Notes: generated by a model from the sequence alone, not told the origin. A stretch of 64,000 nucleotides of DNA from Pseudomonas benzenivorans (GCF_024397895.1 NZ_CP073346.1:1984001-2048000), one strand, 5' to 3'; positions 30,575 to 39,602 are shown, counted from the first letter of the stretch. Program-made: numbers and translations.

Positions 30575-31305
30575 TCCCGCCCCTCGAAGAAGTCCACGAT
30601 CTGACGGATGCAGCGCTTGTCCCGCTCGCTCAGGCGCCGGCGCCCGCGGTACTGCAGATAGAAGCGCAGGCGCTGGCTGCGCGACAGGGCGCGCTTGGCG
30701 ACCTTGTCCAGGCAGGCCAGGTCCTTGATGATCCGGTAGCGCAGCAGCGGCCCCCACCAGAAGGCGCCGGTCGGGCAGTCGATGAAGAACAGCTCGGCCT
30801 GTTCATTGACCAGCAGGTTGCGCCACTTCAGATCGTTATGGGTGAAGTGGTGACCATGCAGGGCCCGGGTCGCCTCGGCCAGCTGGCGGCTGATGCGGTC
30901 GACCCAGTGGCGGTCGCGCAGCCAGGGATGATCGCGAACGGCCAGGTGGTTCATGTCCAGGGTGTCGCACAGCTCACGGGTGACCAGGGCGCCGCGAACG
31001 AAGGCGCCGAGCCTGCGCTCCAGGCCATAGGCGACGATGGGGGCGGTGGGGATGCCCCACTTGTCGAAGTGCTTGAGGTTCTGCCACTCGGCCTTGACCC
31101 GCGGCCGACCGATGTAGCGGCGCAGCCCCTTGCCGGCGCCCCAGTAGCGCTTGACGTAATAGCGCACGCCATCGCGTTCGATAAGGATCACTTCGGACAA
31201 TGGGTCCTTGGTGATCCGCTCACCCTCGAGGGCGAAGACCGCCTCCAGACTACCAAACTCGGCAGCCCGCTCGGCGAACTCGGGCAGCAGCGTCCAGCCG
31301 CCCAT
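30571..31305 (-). CDS. wapP: LPS heptose kinase family protein (WapP-like)
   Basis: A 244-residue kinase-fold protein. Motifs are YYVKRYWG with the ATP-binding Lys, FTHNDLKWRNLLV with catalytic Asp and Asn, and FIDCPTG in place of DFG. The fold and position right after waaP support WapP, which in P. aeruginosa is thought to phosphorylate the second heptose of the inner core. Its ATG shares one base with the waaP stop (TGATG). Cytoplasmic, acting on lipid A-core intermediates at the membrane. Confidence 0.87.
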   Translation of the reverse strand: MGGWTLLPEFAERAAEFGSLEAVFALEGERITKDPLSEVILIERDGVRYYVKRYWGAGKGLRRYIGRPRVKAEWQNLKHFDKWGIPTAPIVAYGLERRLGAFVRGALVTRELCDTLDMNHLAVRDHPWLRDRHWVDRISRQLAEATRALHGHHFTHNDLKWRNLLVNEQAELFFIDCPTGAFWWGPLLRYRIIKDLACLDKVAKRALSRSQRLRFYLQYRGRRRLSERDKRCIRQIVDFFEGRE

Positions 31306-32111
31306 CAGAGCGCATCTCCGTAGCGCTGCTTGCGGGCGTAGAGCTTGTCGGCGCGACGTTCCAGCCAGGCGAGCAGACGCGCCTCGTCGCGCAGGATCTG
31401 GCGCAGCGGCAGGCGGAAGTAGCCCTTGAGAAAGCGCAGCTTGTCGCGCCGGCTCAGGCCGATGTTCAGGGCGGAGAAGTACAGCCCGGCCAGGTCCTTG
31501 TCGCGCCAGCGGCGCGGTACCGCGCTGCGGGTCTGGGCCCGGTGCAGGTCGATCAGCGACAGGCGCAAGTCGTCGGCCGTCACCGCTCGATCGGTGTGCA
31601 GCAGGAAGTGGCAGATGTAGCAGTCGCGGTGATTGACCCCGGCGCGGTGCATGGTGCCGGTCATCCTGGCCACCTCGCCGATCAGCGCACGCTTGAGCGC
31701 GGGCGCTGGCGGCTGCCTGGACCAGTCCAGGCTGAAGTCTTCCAGGCTGAGGGTCGGGGCCAGCTCTTCGGTGACGATGAAGGATTTCTGCGTGGCGGGA
31801 TTGCCGCCGCGCTCGCCGTAGGCCACCGCGGTCATGGTCGGCACGCCGGCCTCATGCAGGCACTCGAGCGCCCGCCACTCCTGACCGGCGCCGAGCACCG
31901 GCAGCTTGGCACTGAGCAGGTTCTTGACGATCTCGCCCCAGCCGATGCCGCGGTGGATCTTGACGAAATAGCCGCGCCCGGCCACCTCGGTGCGCAGGGT
32001 GCGGCGCCCCTCCAGCTCGCGATAGACCTGCCCCTGCAGGGCCTCCACCTCGACGAAGGGGTCCTTGCCGGCCCACAGGGACTTGAACGGCTCGCTGAGC
32101 AACAACTTCAT
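31305..32111 (-). CDS. waaP: LPS core heptose(I) kinase
   Basis: WaaP phosphorylates O-4 of heptose I; in P. aeruginosa it is essential for LPS export and outer-membrane integrity. The 268 residues equal the P. aeruginosa length. Lys51 in YFVKIHRG is the ATP-binding lysine, HRDCYICHFL carries catalytic Asp163, and LIDLHR follows. I start at MKLLLSEPFK (ATG 32111), which overlaps the waaG stop as ATGA; the longer frame extends into waaG. A working WaaP explains why its relatives could diverge in the same operon. Confidence 0.95.
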   Translation of the reverse strand: MKLLLSEPFKSLWAGKDPFVEVEALQGQVYRELEGRRTLRTEVAGRGYFVKIHRGIGWGEIVKNLLSAKLPVLGAGQEWRALECLHEAGVPTMTAVAYGERGGNPATQKSFIVTEELAPTLSLEDFSLDWSRQPPAPALKRALIGEVARMTGTMHRAGVNHRDCYICHFLLHTDRAVTADDLRLSLIDLHRAQTRSAVPRRWRDKDLAGLYFSALNIGLSRRDKLRFLKGYFRLPLRQILRDEARLLAWLERRADKLYARKQRYGDAL

Positions 32112-33229
32112 GGGCGTTCCGCCAGAATCACGTCGGCCGCCCGCTGCGGCATGGAATAGAGGTCGGCCGAATCGGCGAAGGCCAGGCCGTTGCGCTGCCA
32201 CTGGGCACGCTGCCCATCATCCTCGAGCATCTCGCGCAGGCTGCGGTTGAGCTGCTGCTGCTCGAAGGGGCTGGCCAGCACCCGACCGGCGTCGGCCTCG
32301 GCGATGTAGTGGGCATAACCGCAGACGTCGGTGACCAGCACCGGCAGGCCGGCGACCAGGGCCTCCAGCAACACGGTGCCGGTGTTCTCGTTGTAGGCCG
32401 GATGGATCAGCAGGTCGGCGCCGAGGAGGAAGCGCGGAATGTCGCTGCGCCCCTTGAGGATCTGCACCTGCTCGGAGATGCCCAGGGCCTTGACCTGCAA
32501 CAGGAACGGCCGGGGGTCGTCCTGGCCGATGACGATCAGCCGGGTACGCTGGCGCAGCTCGCGCGGCAGCGCGGCGACGGCCTTGAGACTGCGATCCAGG
32601 CCCTTGGTCTTGAACCCGGAGCCGATCTGCACCAGCAGCAGCTGGTCCTCCGCCAGGCCGAACTCGGCGCGAAGCTCGGCGCGAAGCTCGGCGGCATTGG
32701 CCGGCGCCCGACGGTCCTGGGCGATGCCCGGCGGCAGCAGGTGGAAGCGCTCGGCCGGAGTCCCGTAGTGCTTGACGAACAGCGGCTGCTGCACCTCGGA
32801 GATCATCAGGATCGAGGTTGCAGACTCGGGGGCGAACACCGCCCGCTCGTAGTCGGCGAAGTGCTTGTAGCGGCCCCAACGGCGATACAGCGGATTGCGC
32901 AGGGTCTGCGCCTTGTCCTCGAAGCAGCCGTCGGCGGCGTAGTAGACGTCCAGCCCCGGCATCTTGTTGAAGCCGATCACCCGCTCGACCGGGCGCCTGG
33001 CCAGGTCGGCCTCGACCCAGGCGGTGAGCTTCTCGTTGCGCTTGTGGTTGAACAGCGCCTTGACCGGCACCACCACCACCTCGAAGCCCGCCGGCACCTC
33101 GCCCTCCCAGATGGGGGTATAGACGCGGATGGCATGGCCACGCCGCTGGCACTCCAGGGCGATGCGCAGGAAGTCACGCTGCAGGCCGCCGTACGGAAAG
33201 TACTTGTAGAGAATAAACGCCAGCTGCAT
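32108..33229 (-). CDS. waaG: LPS core glycosyltransferase I
   Basis: GT4 enzyme that adds the first outer-core sugar to heptose II. The start MQLAFILYKYFPYGGLQRDF is the WaaG signature, and the 373 residues match P. aeruginosa. The donor site is visible in IGSGFKTKGLDRSLKA and HPAYNENTGTVLLEALVAGLP. The ATG at 33229 shares one base with the waaC stop. An AELRAELR duplication from a 12-base tandem repeat sits in the linker between the two lobes, around residues 180-187, probably harmless. Confidence 0.95.
   Translation of the reverse strand: MQLAFILYKYFPYGGLQRDFLRIALECQRRGHAIRVYTPIWEGEVPAGFEVVVVPVKALFNHKRNEKLTAWVEADLARRPVERVIGFNKMPGLDVYYAADGCFEDKAQTLRNPLYRRWGRYKHFADYERAVFAPESATSILMISEVQQPLFVKHYGTPAERFHLLPPGIAQDRRAPANAAELRAELRAEFGLAEDQLLLVQIGSGFKTKGLDRSLKAVAALPRELRQRTRLIVIGQDDPRPFLLQVKALGISEQVQILKGRSDIPRFLLGADLLIHPAYNENTGTVLLEALVAGLPVLVTDVCGYAHYIAEADAGRVLASPFEQQQLNRSLREMLEDDGQRAQWQRNGLAFADSADLYSMPQRAADVILAERP
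32671..32694. repeat. 12-base tandem repeat inside waaG
   Basis: Two copies of GAAGCTCGGCG(C/G) lie head to tail, with a partial third copy before them. They encode repeated A-E-L-R. The unit length keeps the reading frame, so copy changes would lengthen or shorten the interlobe linker by four residues. Confidence 0.7.
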
Positions 33230-34245
33230 CAGACGTGCCCCTCGAACAGGCTGGGCGGCGCCAGCAGCAACGCCTGCAACTCGGTGGCCACCCGCTCGGG
33301 GCGCAGCGCGTCGAGGCAGGGCTTGTGGCGATCGCCGAGGCCGGCATTGGGGCCGCTGGCGCACAGATGGATCTGGGCGCGGCCATAGGCGCCGACACGC
33401 CCCGGCAGGGTCGGGCCGTAGAGGGAGATGCTCGGCACATCCAGCGCGGCGGCCAGGTGGCCGAGACCGGTGTCCACCGCCACGCAGGCCTGGGCCCCGG
33501 CGATCACCTTGGCCACCCCGGCCAGGTTCAGCTTGGGCAGCACCGCGGCATGCTCCACCCCGGCGGCGATGCGCTCGGCCCGCGCCCGCTCTTGCTCGTT
33601 GCCCCAGGGTAGGCGAATCGCCCAGCCCTGCTCACTCATCTGCTCGGCCAGCTCGCGCCAGTAGGTTTCCGGCCAATGCTTGCTCGGCCAGGTGGTGCCA
33701 TGCAGGAACAGCACATAGGGCTGCGCCGCCGGCGCGGCCAGCTGCGCGCGGTTCAGGCCGTAGTCGCCGAGCCCCGCGGGCAGCGGATAGTCCAGTGCCT
33801 GGGCGAACAGCTGGCGCACGCGCTCCAGGGCATGCTGCTCGCGGGGCACGTTGTAGGTCCGGTCATAGAAACGGCTGGCGATGGGCTCGCGCGCCGAGTC
33901 GCGGTCCAGGCCGGCTACCGGCGCCTTGACGTAGCGGGTCAGCCAGGCGCTCTTCAGCAGGCCCTGGGCATCGATCACCAGGTCGTAGCGGACCTCGCCC
34001 AGGCGCGCCTTGAAACGGCGCCACTCGCCATGCTTGAGGGTCTGCCAGAGATTCTTGCGCCAGCGCCGGATCGCCACCGGGATCACCCGGGCCACGGCCG
34101 GATGCCAGGCGGGAATCTCGGCGAAACCCTCCTCCACCACCCAGTCGAACTGGATGCCGGGGATGGCCCGGGCGGCATCGGTGAGCGCCGGCAGGCTATG
34201 CACCACATCGCCCAGGGAGGACGTCTTGATCAGCAGCACCCGCAT
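33229..34245 (-). CDS. waaC: LPS heptosyltransferase I
   Basis: GT9 enzyme transferring the first L-glycero-D-manno-heptose from ADP-heptose to Kdo. The start MRVLLIKTSSLGDVVHSLPAL is diagnostic, and the donor region FLHGTTWPSKHWPE and AVDTGLGHLAAAL follows. It has 338 residues. The ATG shares one base with the waaF stop (TGATG), so it is translated with waaF. The longer open frame upstream overlaps waaF and is not used. Confidence 0.96.
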   Translation of the reverse strand: MRVLLIKTSSLGDVVHSLPALTDAARAIPGIQFDWVVEEGFAEIPAWHPAVARVIPVAIRRWRKNLWQTLKHGEWRRFKARLGEVRYDLVIDAQGLLKSAWLTRYVKAPVAGLDRDSAREPIASRFYDRTYNVPREQHALERVRQLFAQALDYPLPAGLGDYGLNRAQLAAPAAQPYVLFLHGTTWPSKHWPETYWRELAEQMSEQGWAIRLPWGNEQERARAERIAAGVEHAAVLPKLNLAGVAKVIAGAQACVAVDTGLGHLAAALDVPSISLYGPTLPGRVGAYGRAQIHLCASGPNAGLGDRHKPCLDALRPERVATELQALLLAPPSLFEGHV

Positions 34246-35279
34246 CAATCGACCTCGACCGGATCGCCGACCAGGCGATCGAGGGCTTCGAGCACCGGCT
34301 GCGGCGCCAGCTCGCGCAGGCAGTTGTAGTGGCCGAAACGGCAGGTGCGGTCGAAACAGGGGCTGCACTCCAGGCCCAGGCGGACGATCTCCACCTGCTC
34401 GGCCAGGGGCGGGGTGAACTGCGGCGAGGTCGAGCCATAGACCGCCACCAGCGGGCGGTTCAGCGCGGCGGCCACGTGCATCAGGCCGGAATCGTTGGAC
34501 ACCACCGCGGCGGCGCAGGACAGCAGGTCGATGGCTTCGGCCAGGCTGGTCTCGCCGGCAAGATTGACCGCCTCCTCGCGCAAGCCGGGGATCAGCCGGG
34601 CGCGAATATCCTCGCCGACCGGATGATCGTTTTTCGAACCGAACAGCCAGACCTGCCAGCCGGCCCGGATCTTCGCCTCGGCGACCCGGGCGTAGTACTC
34701 GCTGGGCCAGCGCTTGGCCTCGCCGAACTCGGCGCCGGGACAGAGCGCCAGGACCGGCCGGTCAAGGGTCAGCGCGAAACGGCCCAGGGCGGCGTCGCGA
34801 CTGGCCGACTCGATGCGCAGGCTCGGCCGCGGGTAGGGCCGGGGCAGGTCCGCCCCCGGCGCGAACGCCAGGGCCATGAAGCGCTCGATCATCAGCGGGT
34901 AGCGCTGCTCGTCCAGGCGCCGCAGGTCGTTGAGCAGCCCGTAGCGCATCTCGCCCTTCCAGCCGATGCGCTTGGGAATGCCGGCGAAGTAGGGCACCAG
35001 GGCGGACTTGAGGGAGTTGGGCAGCAGGATCGCCTGATCGTACTCGCCGGCCAGGGACTTGCCGATCCGCCGCCGGGTCGCCAGCTGCAGCACGCCATGG
35101 CCGAGCGGAAAGCTCAGGGCACGCCGCACCTCGGGCATGCGCTCGAGGATCGGCCGGCTCCACTCGGGCGCCAGCACATCGATCTGGCAGTCGCCGTGGC
35201 GCTGCTTCAGGCACTGGAACAGCGTCTGCGCCATCACCATGTCGCCCACCCAGCTGGGGCCTACGATCAGTATTCTCAT
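34245..35279 (-). CDS. waaF: LPS heptosyltransferase II
   Basis: GT9 enzyme adding the second heptose to heptose I. Signature MRILIVGPSWVGDMVMAQTLF, then LCPGAEFGEAKRWP and VSNDSGLMHVAAAL. The 344 residues are typical of WaaF. It is the first gene of the 14-gene minus-strand core operon that runs to the acetyltransferase at 21899. A hairpin and about 110 bases separate it from ilvE on the same strand, so the operon promoter probably lies there or further upstream. The ribosome site (GGGATAGG) is modest. Confidence 0.96.
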   Translation of the reverse strand: MRILIVGPSWVGDMVMAQTLFQCLKQRHGDCQIDVLAPEWSRPILERMPEVRRALSFPLGHGVLQLATRRRIGKSLAGEYDQAILLPNSLKSALVPYFAGIPKRIGWKGEMRYGLLNDLRRLDEQRYPLMIERFMALAFAPGADLPRPYPRPSLRIESASRDAALGRFALTLDRPVLALCPGAEFGEAKRWPSEYYARVAEAKIRAGWQVWLFGSKNDHPVGEDIRARLIPGLREEAVNLAGETSLAEAIDLLSCAAAVVSNDSGLMHVAAALNRPLVAVYGSTSPQFTPPLAEQVEIVRLGLECSPCFDRTCRFGHYNCLRELAPQPVLEALDRLVGDPVEVD

Positions 35280-35300
35280 GCCTATCCCAGAAACGACCGA

Positions 35301-35316
35301 GGAGGCTTGCGCCTCC
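35301..35316 (-). terminator. Hairpin between ilvE and waaF
   Basis: GGAGGC and GCCTCC form a perfect 6-base stem with a GCAA-type tetraloop on the minus strand. No U-run follows, so it may be a weak or rho-linked stop for ilvE, or a leader structure of the waaF operon. The rest of 35280-35388 shows no gene. Confidence 0.35.
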
Positions 35317-35388
35317 CGGTTGTAGTTGCCTTATCGCTCAGTTAGCGACCACCCACCGCCTCGACGGGCGGCTGCCCGCCCCGCACTC

Positions 35389-36312
35389 TTACTTGACCAG
35401 GGTGCGCCATTCGGCGTGATTGCGGGTCTTGCCGGTCACCAGGTCGAAGTAGGCGGTCTGCAGCTTTTCGGTTACCGGGCCGCGGCGGCCGGCGCCGATC
35501 TGGCGGCCATCGACTTCGCGGATCGGCGTGACTTCGGCGGCGGTGCCGGTGAAGAAGGCCTCGTCGGCGATATACACCTCATCGCGGGTGATGCGCTTCT
35601 CGATCACCTGGATGCCCAGCTCCTCGGCCAGGGTCAGCACGGTGTTGCGGGTGATGCCGTTGAGGCAGGAGGTGACTTCCGGGGTGTACACCACACCATC
35701 CTTGACCAGGAAGATGTTCTCGCCCGAACCCTCGGCCACGTAGCCTTCCGGGTCCAGCAGCATGGCCTCGTCGGCGCCGCCGGAGATGGCTTCCTGCAGG
35801 GCCAGCATCGAGTTGATGTAGTTGCCGTTGGCCTTGGCCCGGGTCATCGAGATGTTGACGTGGTGACGGGTGAAGGAGCTGGTGCGCACCTTGATGCCGA
35901 CCTGCAGGGCCTCGTCGCCCATGTAGGCGCCCCAGTTCCACGCTGCCACGATCACCTGGACCTTCAGGCCGCTGGCGCGCAGGCCCATGGCTTCGGATCC
36001 GTAGAACACCATCGGGCGGATGTAGGCGCTTTCCAGGTTGTTCTCGCGGACCGCGGCGCGGGTCGCCTCGTTGATCTCGTCTTTGCTGAAGGGAATCTTC
36101 ATGCCCATGATGTGGGCGGAATCGAACAGGCGGTCGGTGTGCGCCTGCAGGCGGAAGATCGCCGTGCCATCGGGGGTGTTGTACGCACGCACGCCCTCGA
36201 ACACGCCCATGCCATAGTGCAGGGTGTGGGTCAGCACATGGGTGGTGGCGTCGCGCCACGGCACCAGCTTGCCGTCATACCAAATCACACCATCACGATC
36301 GGCCATCGACAT
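35389..36312 (-). CDS. ilvE: Branched-chain amino acid aminotransferase
   Basis: PLP enzyme for the last step of leucine, isoleucine and valine synthesis and the first of their breakdown. The 307 residues equal the Pseudomonas length, with start MSMADRDGVIWYDGK at ATG 36312 after GAGGAG. Fold type IV motifs are HTLHYGMGVFEGVRAY, the PLP Lys in TRAKANGNYINS, and LDPEGYVAEGSGENIF. The ilvE-glnE-aceE order with waaF downstream is the known Pseudomonas neighbourhood. It lies 72 bases after glnE. Confidence 0.97.
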   Translation of the reverse strand: MSMADRDGVIWYDGKLVPWRDATTHVLTHTLHYGMGVFEGVRAYNTPDGTAIFRLQAHTDRLFDSAHIMGMKIPFSKDEINEATRAAVRENNLESAYIRPMVFYGSEAMGLRASGLKVQVIVAAWNWGAYMGDEALQVGIKVRTSSFTRHHVNISMTRAKANGNYINSMLALQEAISGGADEAMLLDPEGYVAEGSGENIFLVKDGVVYTPEVTSCLNGITRNTVLTLAEELGIQVIEKRITRDEVYIADEAFFTGTAAEVTPIREVDGRQIGAGRRGPVTEKLQTAYFDLVTGKTRNHAEWRTLVK

Positions 36313-36384
36313 AGTTGCCTGCTCCTCAAATTCGATTCGTACACCGCGACCGGCCGACACTGCGCCCGCCGATCGACACTCAAT

Positions 36385-39330
36385 TCAGTTCAAGCCAAGC
36401 GCCTGCCAGATGCGCAGCACGCTGCGCCGTTCGACATGAAACTGGTCGCCGCTCACCACCCCCGGCTGCTTCTGCAGCGCCTGACGGTGGGCCGCCTGGC
36501 GGTAGGCCTTGTAGATCTCCTGCAGCAGCAGGGCGTCTTCGCCCGGCAACAAGCCCACGCGCTCCAACCCTTCCAGTATGCGGATGTTGTCGGTGAACTC
36601 GAGCAGCTCCGGGTACTGTCGCGACCAGGCCAGGGCCGCGTATTGCACCATAAATTCAATATCGACGATACCTCCGGCATCCTGCTTGAGGTCGAAGGGC
36701 GCCGCGGCCTCGAAGGCATTGGCCGCAGTGCCGGCAGCCGTGGCCTTGCTGCCGAGGTTGTCGCGCATCTTCGCGCGCATCTCGCTGACCTCCGCGCGCA
36801 GCGTGTCGAGATCGCGCTCGCGCCCCAGCACCGCTGCGCGCACGGCCTCGAAGGCCTGACCGACGCGCGGACATCCCACCAGCACCCGCGCACGCACCAG
36901 CGCCTGATGCTCCCAGGTCCAGGCCTCGCTCTCCTGGTAGCGCTGGAAGGCACCGAGGGAGCTGACCAGCAACCCCGAGGCGCCGGAGGGGCGCAGGCGC
37001 ATGTCCACCTCGTAGAGCTGCCCCGAGTTGGTCTGGGTGGTCAGCAGGTGGATGATGCGCTGCCCCAGGCGGGTGAAGAATTGCGCGCCGTCGATGGGCT
37101 TTGCGCCATCGGTCTCGGCCTGCGGGTCGCCATCGTGGATGAACACCAGATCCAGATCCGAGCCGTGCCCCAGCTCGATGCCGCCGACCTTGCCGTAGCC
37201 GACGATGATGAAGTCGGGGTCGCAGGCGCTGCCATCGGCGCGGCGCGGCGTGCCGTGCTTGGCCACGGTTTGGCGCCAGGCCAGGGCCAGCACCTGGTCG
37301 AGGATCGACTCGGCCAGCCAGGTCAGGTAGTCGCTGACCTTCATCAGCGGCAGGGTGCCGGCGATCTCCGAGGCCGCCACACGCAGGCGGTGGGCCAGCT
37401 TGAAGTGGCGCAGCGCCTCCATCTGCTGCTCCAGGTCGTCCTCGGGGATGCGCATCAGTCGCTCGCGCAGCTCGGCGGCCAGCTCGGGCGCCTGCGGCGG
37501 CTTGAACAACCGCCCCTCGTTGAGCAACTCGTCGAGCAGCAGCGGAAAGCGGGTGATCTGCTCGGCGATCCAGGGGCTGGCGGCACACAGGGTCAGCAGG
37601 CGCTGCAGGGCGCCGGGATTCTCCGTCAGCAGCACCAGGTAGGCCGAGCGCCGCGCCACCGCCTCGACCAGCGGCAACACCCTTTCGAGCACCAGGTCCG
37701 GGTCATCATGCTCCACGGCCTGAGCCAGCAATCGCGGAATGAAGGCATCCAGCCGCTCGCGCCCGAGGCGCTGCATGGTCCGCACCTGATTACTGCTGCG
37801 CAGGCCGGCCAGGCGCTGGCGGGCCGCCAGGGCATCGGCAAAGCCGGCATCGCCGAGCTGGCGGCAGGCCGCCGCCTCGTCCTGGGCGTCCTCCCACAGC
37901 GGCAGCCATTCGCCGCCAATCACCTCGTCGATTTCGCCGTCCTGATCCTCGTCCGGATCGGCGATCACCTGCCGGAAGTGCCAGTCGACCCGCTCGCGCC
38001 AGTGCATCAGCCGCTCGTGGAACGCCTGCCAGTTGTCGAAGCCGAGGATGAAGGCAACCCGCGCCCGATCCAGGTCGCCGTCCGGCAGCATCTGCGTCTG
38101 CCGGTCGTCGATCGCCTGCAAGGCATGTTCGGTGTAACGCAGAAACTCGTAGCCCTCGCGCAGCTCGTCGGTCACCGCGCCAGGCAGGTAACCCTGCCCC
38201 TCGAGGGTGCGCAAGACCTTGAGCAGGGGACGCTGCTGCAGGCTGAGGTCGCGCCCGCCGTGGATCAGCTGGAACGCCTGGGCGATGAACTCCACCTCGC
38301 GGATGCCACCGGCGCCGAGCTTGATATTCTCGGCCATGCCCTTGCGCCGCACTTCCTGCTGGATCAGCAGCTTCATGCTGCGCAGCGCCTCGATGGCGGA
38401 AAAGTCCAGGTAGCGCCGATAGACGAAGGGCCTCAGCATCTCCAGCAGCTGCTCGCCGGCGACCGGGTCGCCGCCGACCACCCGCGCCTTGATCATGGCG
38501 TAGCGCTCCCAGTCGCGGCCCTGATCCTGGTAGTACTGCTCCAGCGCATTGAAGCTGAAGACCAGGGCACCGGACGAGCCGTAGGGACGCAGACGCATGT
38601 CGGTGCGGAACACGAAGCCTTCGACGGTGATGGCATCCAGCGCCTTGATCAGCCGCTGCCCCAGGCGGATGAAGAACTCCTGATTGTCCAGGGAGCGGCG
38701 CACCCCCTCGGTCTCGCCGCCTTCCGGGTAGCCGAAGATCAGGTCGATGTCCGAGGACAGGTTGAGCTCGTGCGCCCCCAGCTTGCCCATGCCGAGGATC
38801 ACCATGTGCTGGGGCTGGCCACTGCGCCGCCCGATCGGCGTGCCGAACTGAGCGCAGTGGTGGGGATAGAGCCAGTGGTAGGCCAGATCGATGCAGGCGT
38901 CGGCCAGGTCGGAGAGGTCGCGACAGGTCTCGACCAGGTCGGCCTGACGAGCGACATCGCGCCAGATGATGCGCAACTGCTGACGGTTGCGAAAACGTCG
39001 CAGGCGCAGTCCCAGCTCGTCCTCGTCAGCGCAATCCTGCAGCGCGGCCACCAGCTGATCGCGCAGCTCCCCCGCCGACAGGCTGCGCTCCAGCTCGCCC
39101 GATTCGGCTAGCTCCAGCAGCATCTGTGGATCGCGCAGGGCCTGCTGCGCGACGAAGTCGCTGGCCGCGGCCGCGCGCTTCCACGCCTCGCGCCGGACCT
39201 GCGGCCAGGCGTCGAAACGCACCACGGCGGCGTCGCCGAGATCGGCCAGGGCCGCCCTGAAGGACTGCTCGGCGCGTTGCGCCAAGGGGTCGAGAGAGGC
39301 GGGCAAAGAGACCAGCACTGGCAGGCTCAT
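36385..39330 (-). CDS. glnE: Bifunctional glutamine synthetase adenylyltransferase/deadenylylase
   Basis: Adds AMP to, or removes it from, glutamine synthetase in response to PII and glutamine, tuning nitrogen assimilation. At 981 residues it has the family's two nucleotidyltransferase domains: N-terminal with LNLSSDIDLIFG and C-terminal with GHGSDLDLVFIHDG, each giving the G/S-x-DxD metal site. AAGGA precedes the ATG. It is divergent from aceE across 272 bases. A long open frame on the opposite strand (35326-39111) is a GC-rich shadow of this gene and ilvE. Confidence 0.97.
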   Translation of the reverse strand: MSLPVLVSLPASLDPLAQRAEQSFRAALADLGDAAVVRFDAWPQVRREAWKRAAAASDFVAQQALRDPQMLLELAESGELERSLSAGELRDQLVAALQDCADEDELGLRLRRFRNRQQLRIIWRDVARQADLVETCRDLSDLADACIDLAYHWLYPHHCAQFGTPIGRRSGQPQHMVILGMGKLGAHELNLSSDIDLIFGYPEGGETEGVRRSLDNQEFFIRLGQRLIKALDAITVEGFVFRTDMRLRPYGSSGALVFSFNALEQYYQDQGRDWERYAMIKARVVGGDPVAGEQLLEMLRPFVYRRYLDFSAIEALRSMKLLIQQEVRRKGMAENIKLGAGGIREVEFIAQAFQLIHGGRDLSLQQRPLLKVLRTLEGQGYLPGAVTDELREGYEFLRYTEHALQAIDDRQTQMLPDGDLDRARVAFILGFDNWQAFHERLMHWRERVDWHFRQVIADPDEDQDGEIDEVIGGEWLPLWEDAQDEAAACRQLGDAGFADALAARQRLAGLRSSNQVRTMQRLGRERLDAFIPRLLAQAVEHDDPDLVLERVLPLVEAVARRSAYLVLLTENPGALQRLLTLCAASPWIAEQITRFPLLLDELLNEGRLFKPPQAPELAAELRERLMRIPEDDLEQQMEALRHFKLAHRLRVAASEIAGTLPLMKVSDYLTWLAESILDQVLALAWRQTVAKHGTPRRADGSACDPDFIIVGYGKVGGIELGHGSDLDLVFIHDGDPQAETDGAKPIDGAQFFTRLGQRIIHLLTTQTNSGQLYEVDMRLRPSGASGLLVSSLGAFQRYQESEAWTWEHQALVRARVLVGCPRVGQAFEAVRAAVLGRERDLDTLRAEVSEMRAKMRDNLGSKATAAGTAANAFEAAAPFDLKQDAGGIVDIEFMVQYAALAWSRQYPELLEFTDNIRILEGLERVGLLPGEDALLLQEIYKAYRQAAHRQALQKQPGVVSGDQFHVERRSVLRIWQALGLN

Positions 39331-39424
39331 GGTCTATCCTTTTCGGCGGGCTGCAGGTGGCGCGCGAAATAGCTGGATTCCGCAGGCCTCGCCGCGGTGC
39401 GCGCGACGATCAGCCAAAATAAAG

Positions 39425-39439
39425 TGTAGTTTTGCTACT
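39425..39439. promoter_or_regulatory. Candidate operator 1 upstream of aceE
   Basis: TGTAGTTTTGCTACT is an imperfect dyad (TGTAGT-N3-GCTACT). It closely matches the second site 52 bases away centre to centre. It lies about 164 bases before the aceE start, in the divergent glnE/aceE gap. Confidence 0.6.
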
Positions 39440-39476
39440 AAAGTTTGTATCCAAAGGGCTGAAATCGCCGTCGATA

Positions 39477-39491
39477 TGTAGTAAAACTACA
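39477..39491. promoter_or_regulatory. Candidate operator 2 upstream of aceE
   Basis: TGTAGTAAAACTACA is a perfect palindrome with arms TGTAGT and ACTACA and a 3-base centre. It is the better of two sites matching TGTAGT-N3-RCTAC. A GntR/FadR-type regulator such as a PdhR analogue is a plausible binder, but this is inference. The remaining sequence of 39331-39602 shows no gene. Confidence 0.65.
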
Positions 39492-39602
39492 CGAGGCCGG
39501 TCCTACCCCCGGTGAATCCAAGAATTTACGTGTCCCGCTCACGAAGCCGGCCACGAATCCCTGGCCTCCGATTCTGGAAGCCTTTCCGCCCTGGAGCAAG
39601 CC

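Noticed and set aside
35301..35316. Calling this hairpin a strong rho-independent terminator
   Set aside because: No U-run follows the stem on either strand.
35326..39111. A 1261-codon open frame on the plus strand opposite ilvE and glnE
   Set aside because: Its composition is the reverse-complement shadow of two well-identified enzymes, with low-complexity His/Gln/Ala/Val content and no ribosome site or family motif. GC-rich Pseudomonas DNA commonly gives such frames.
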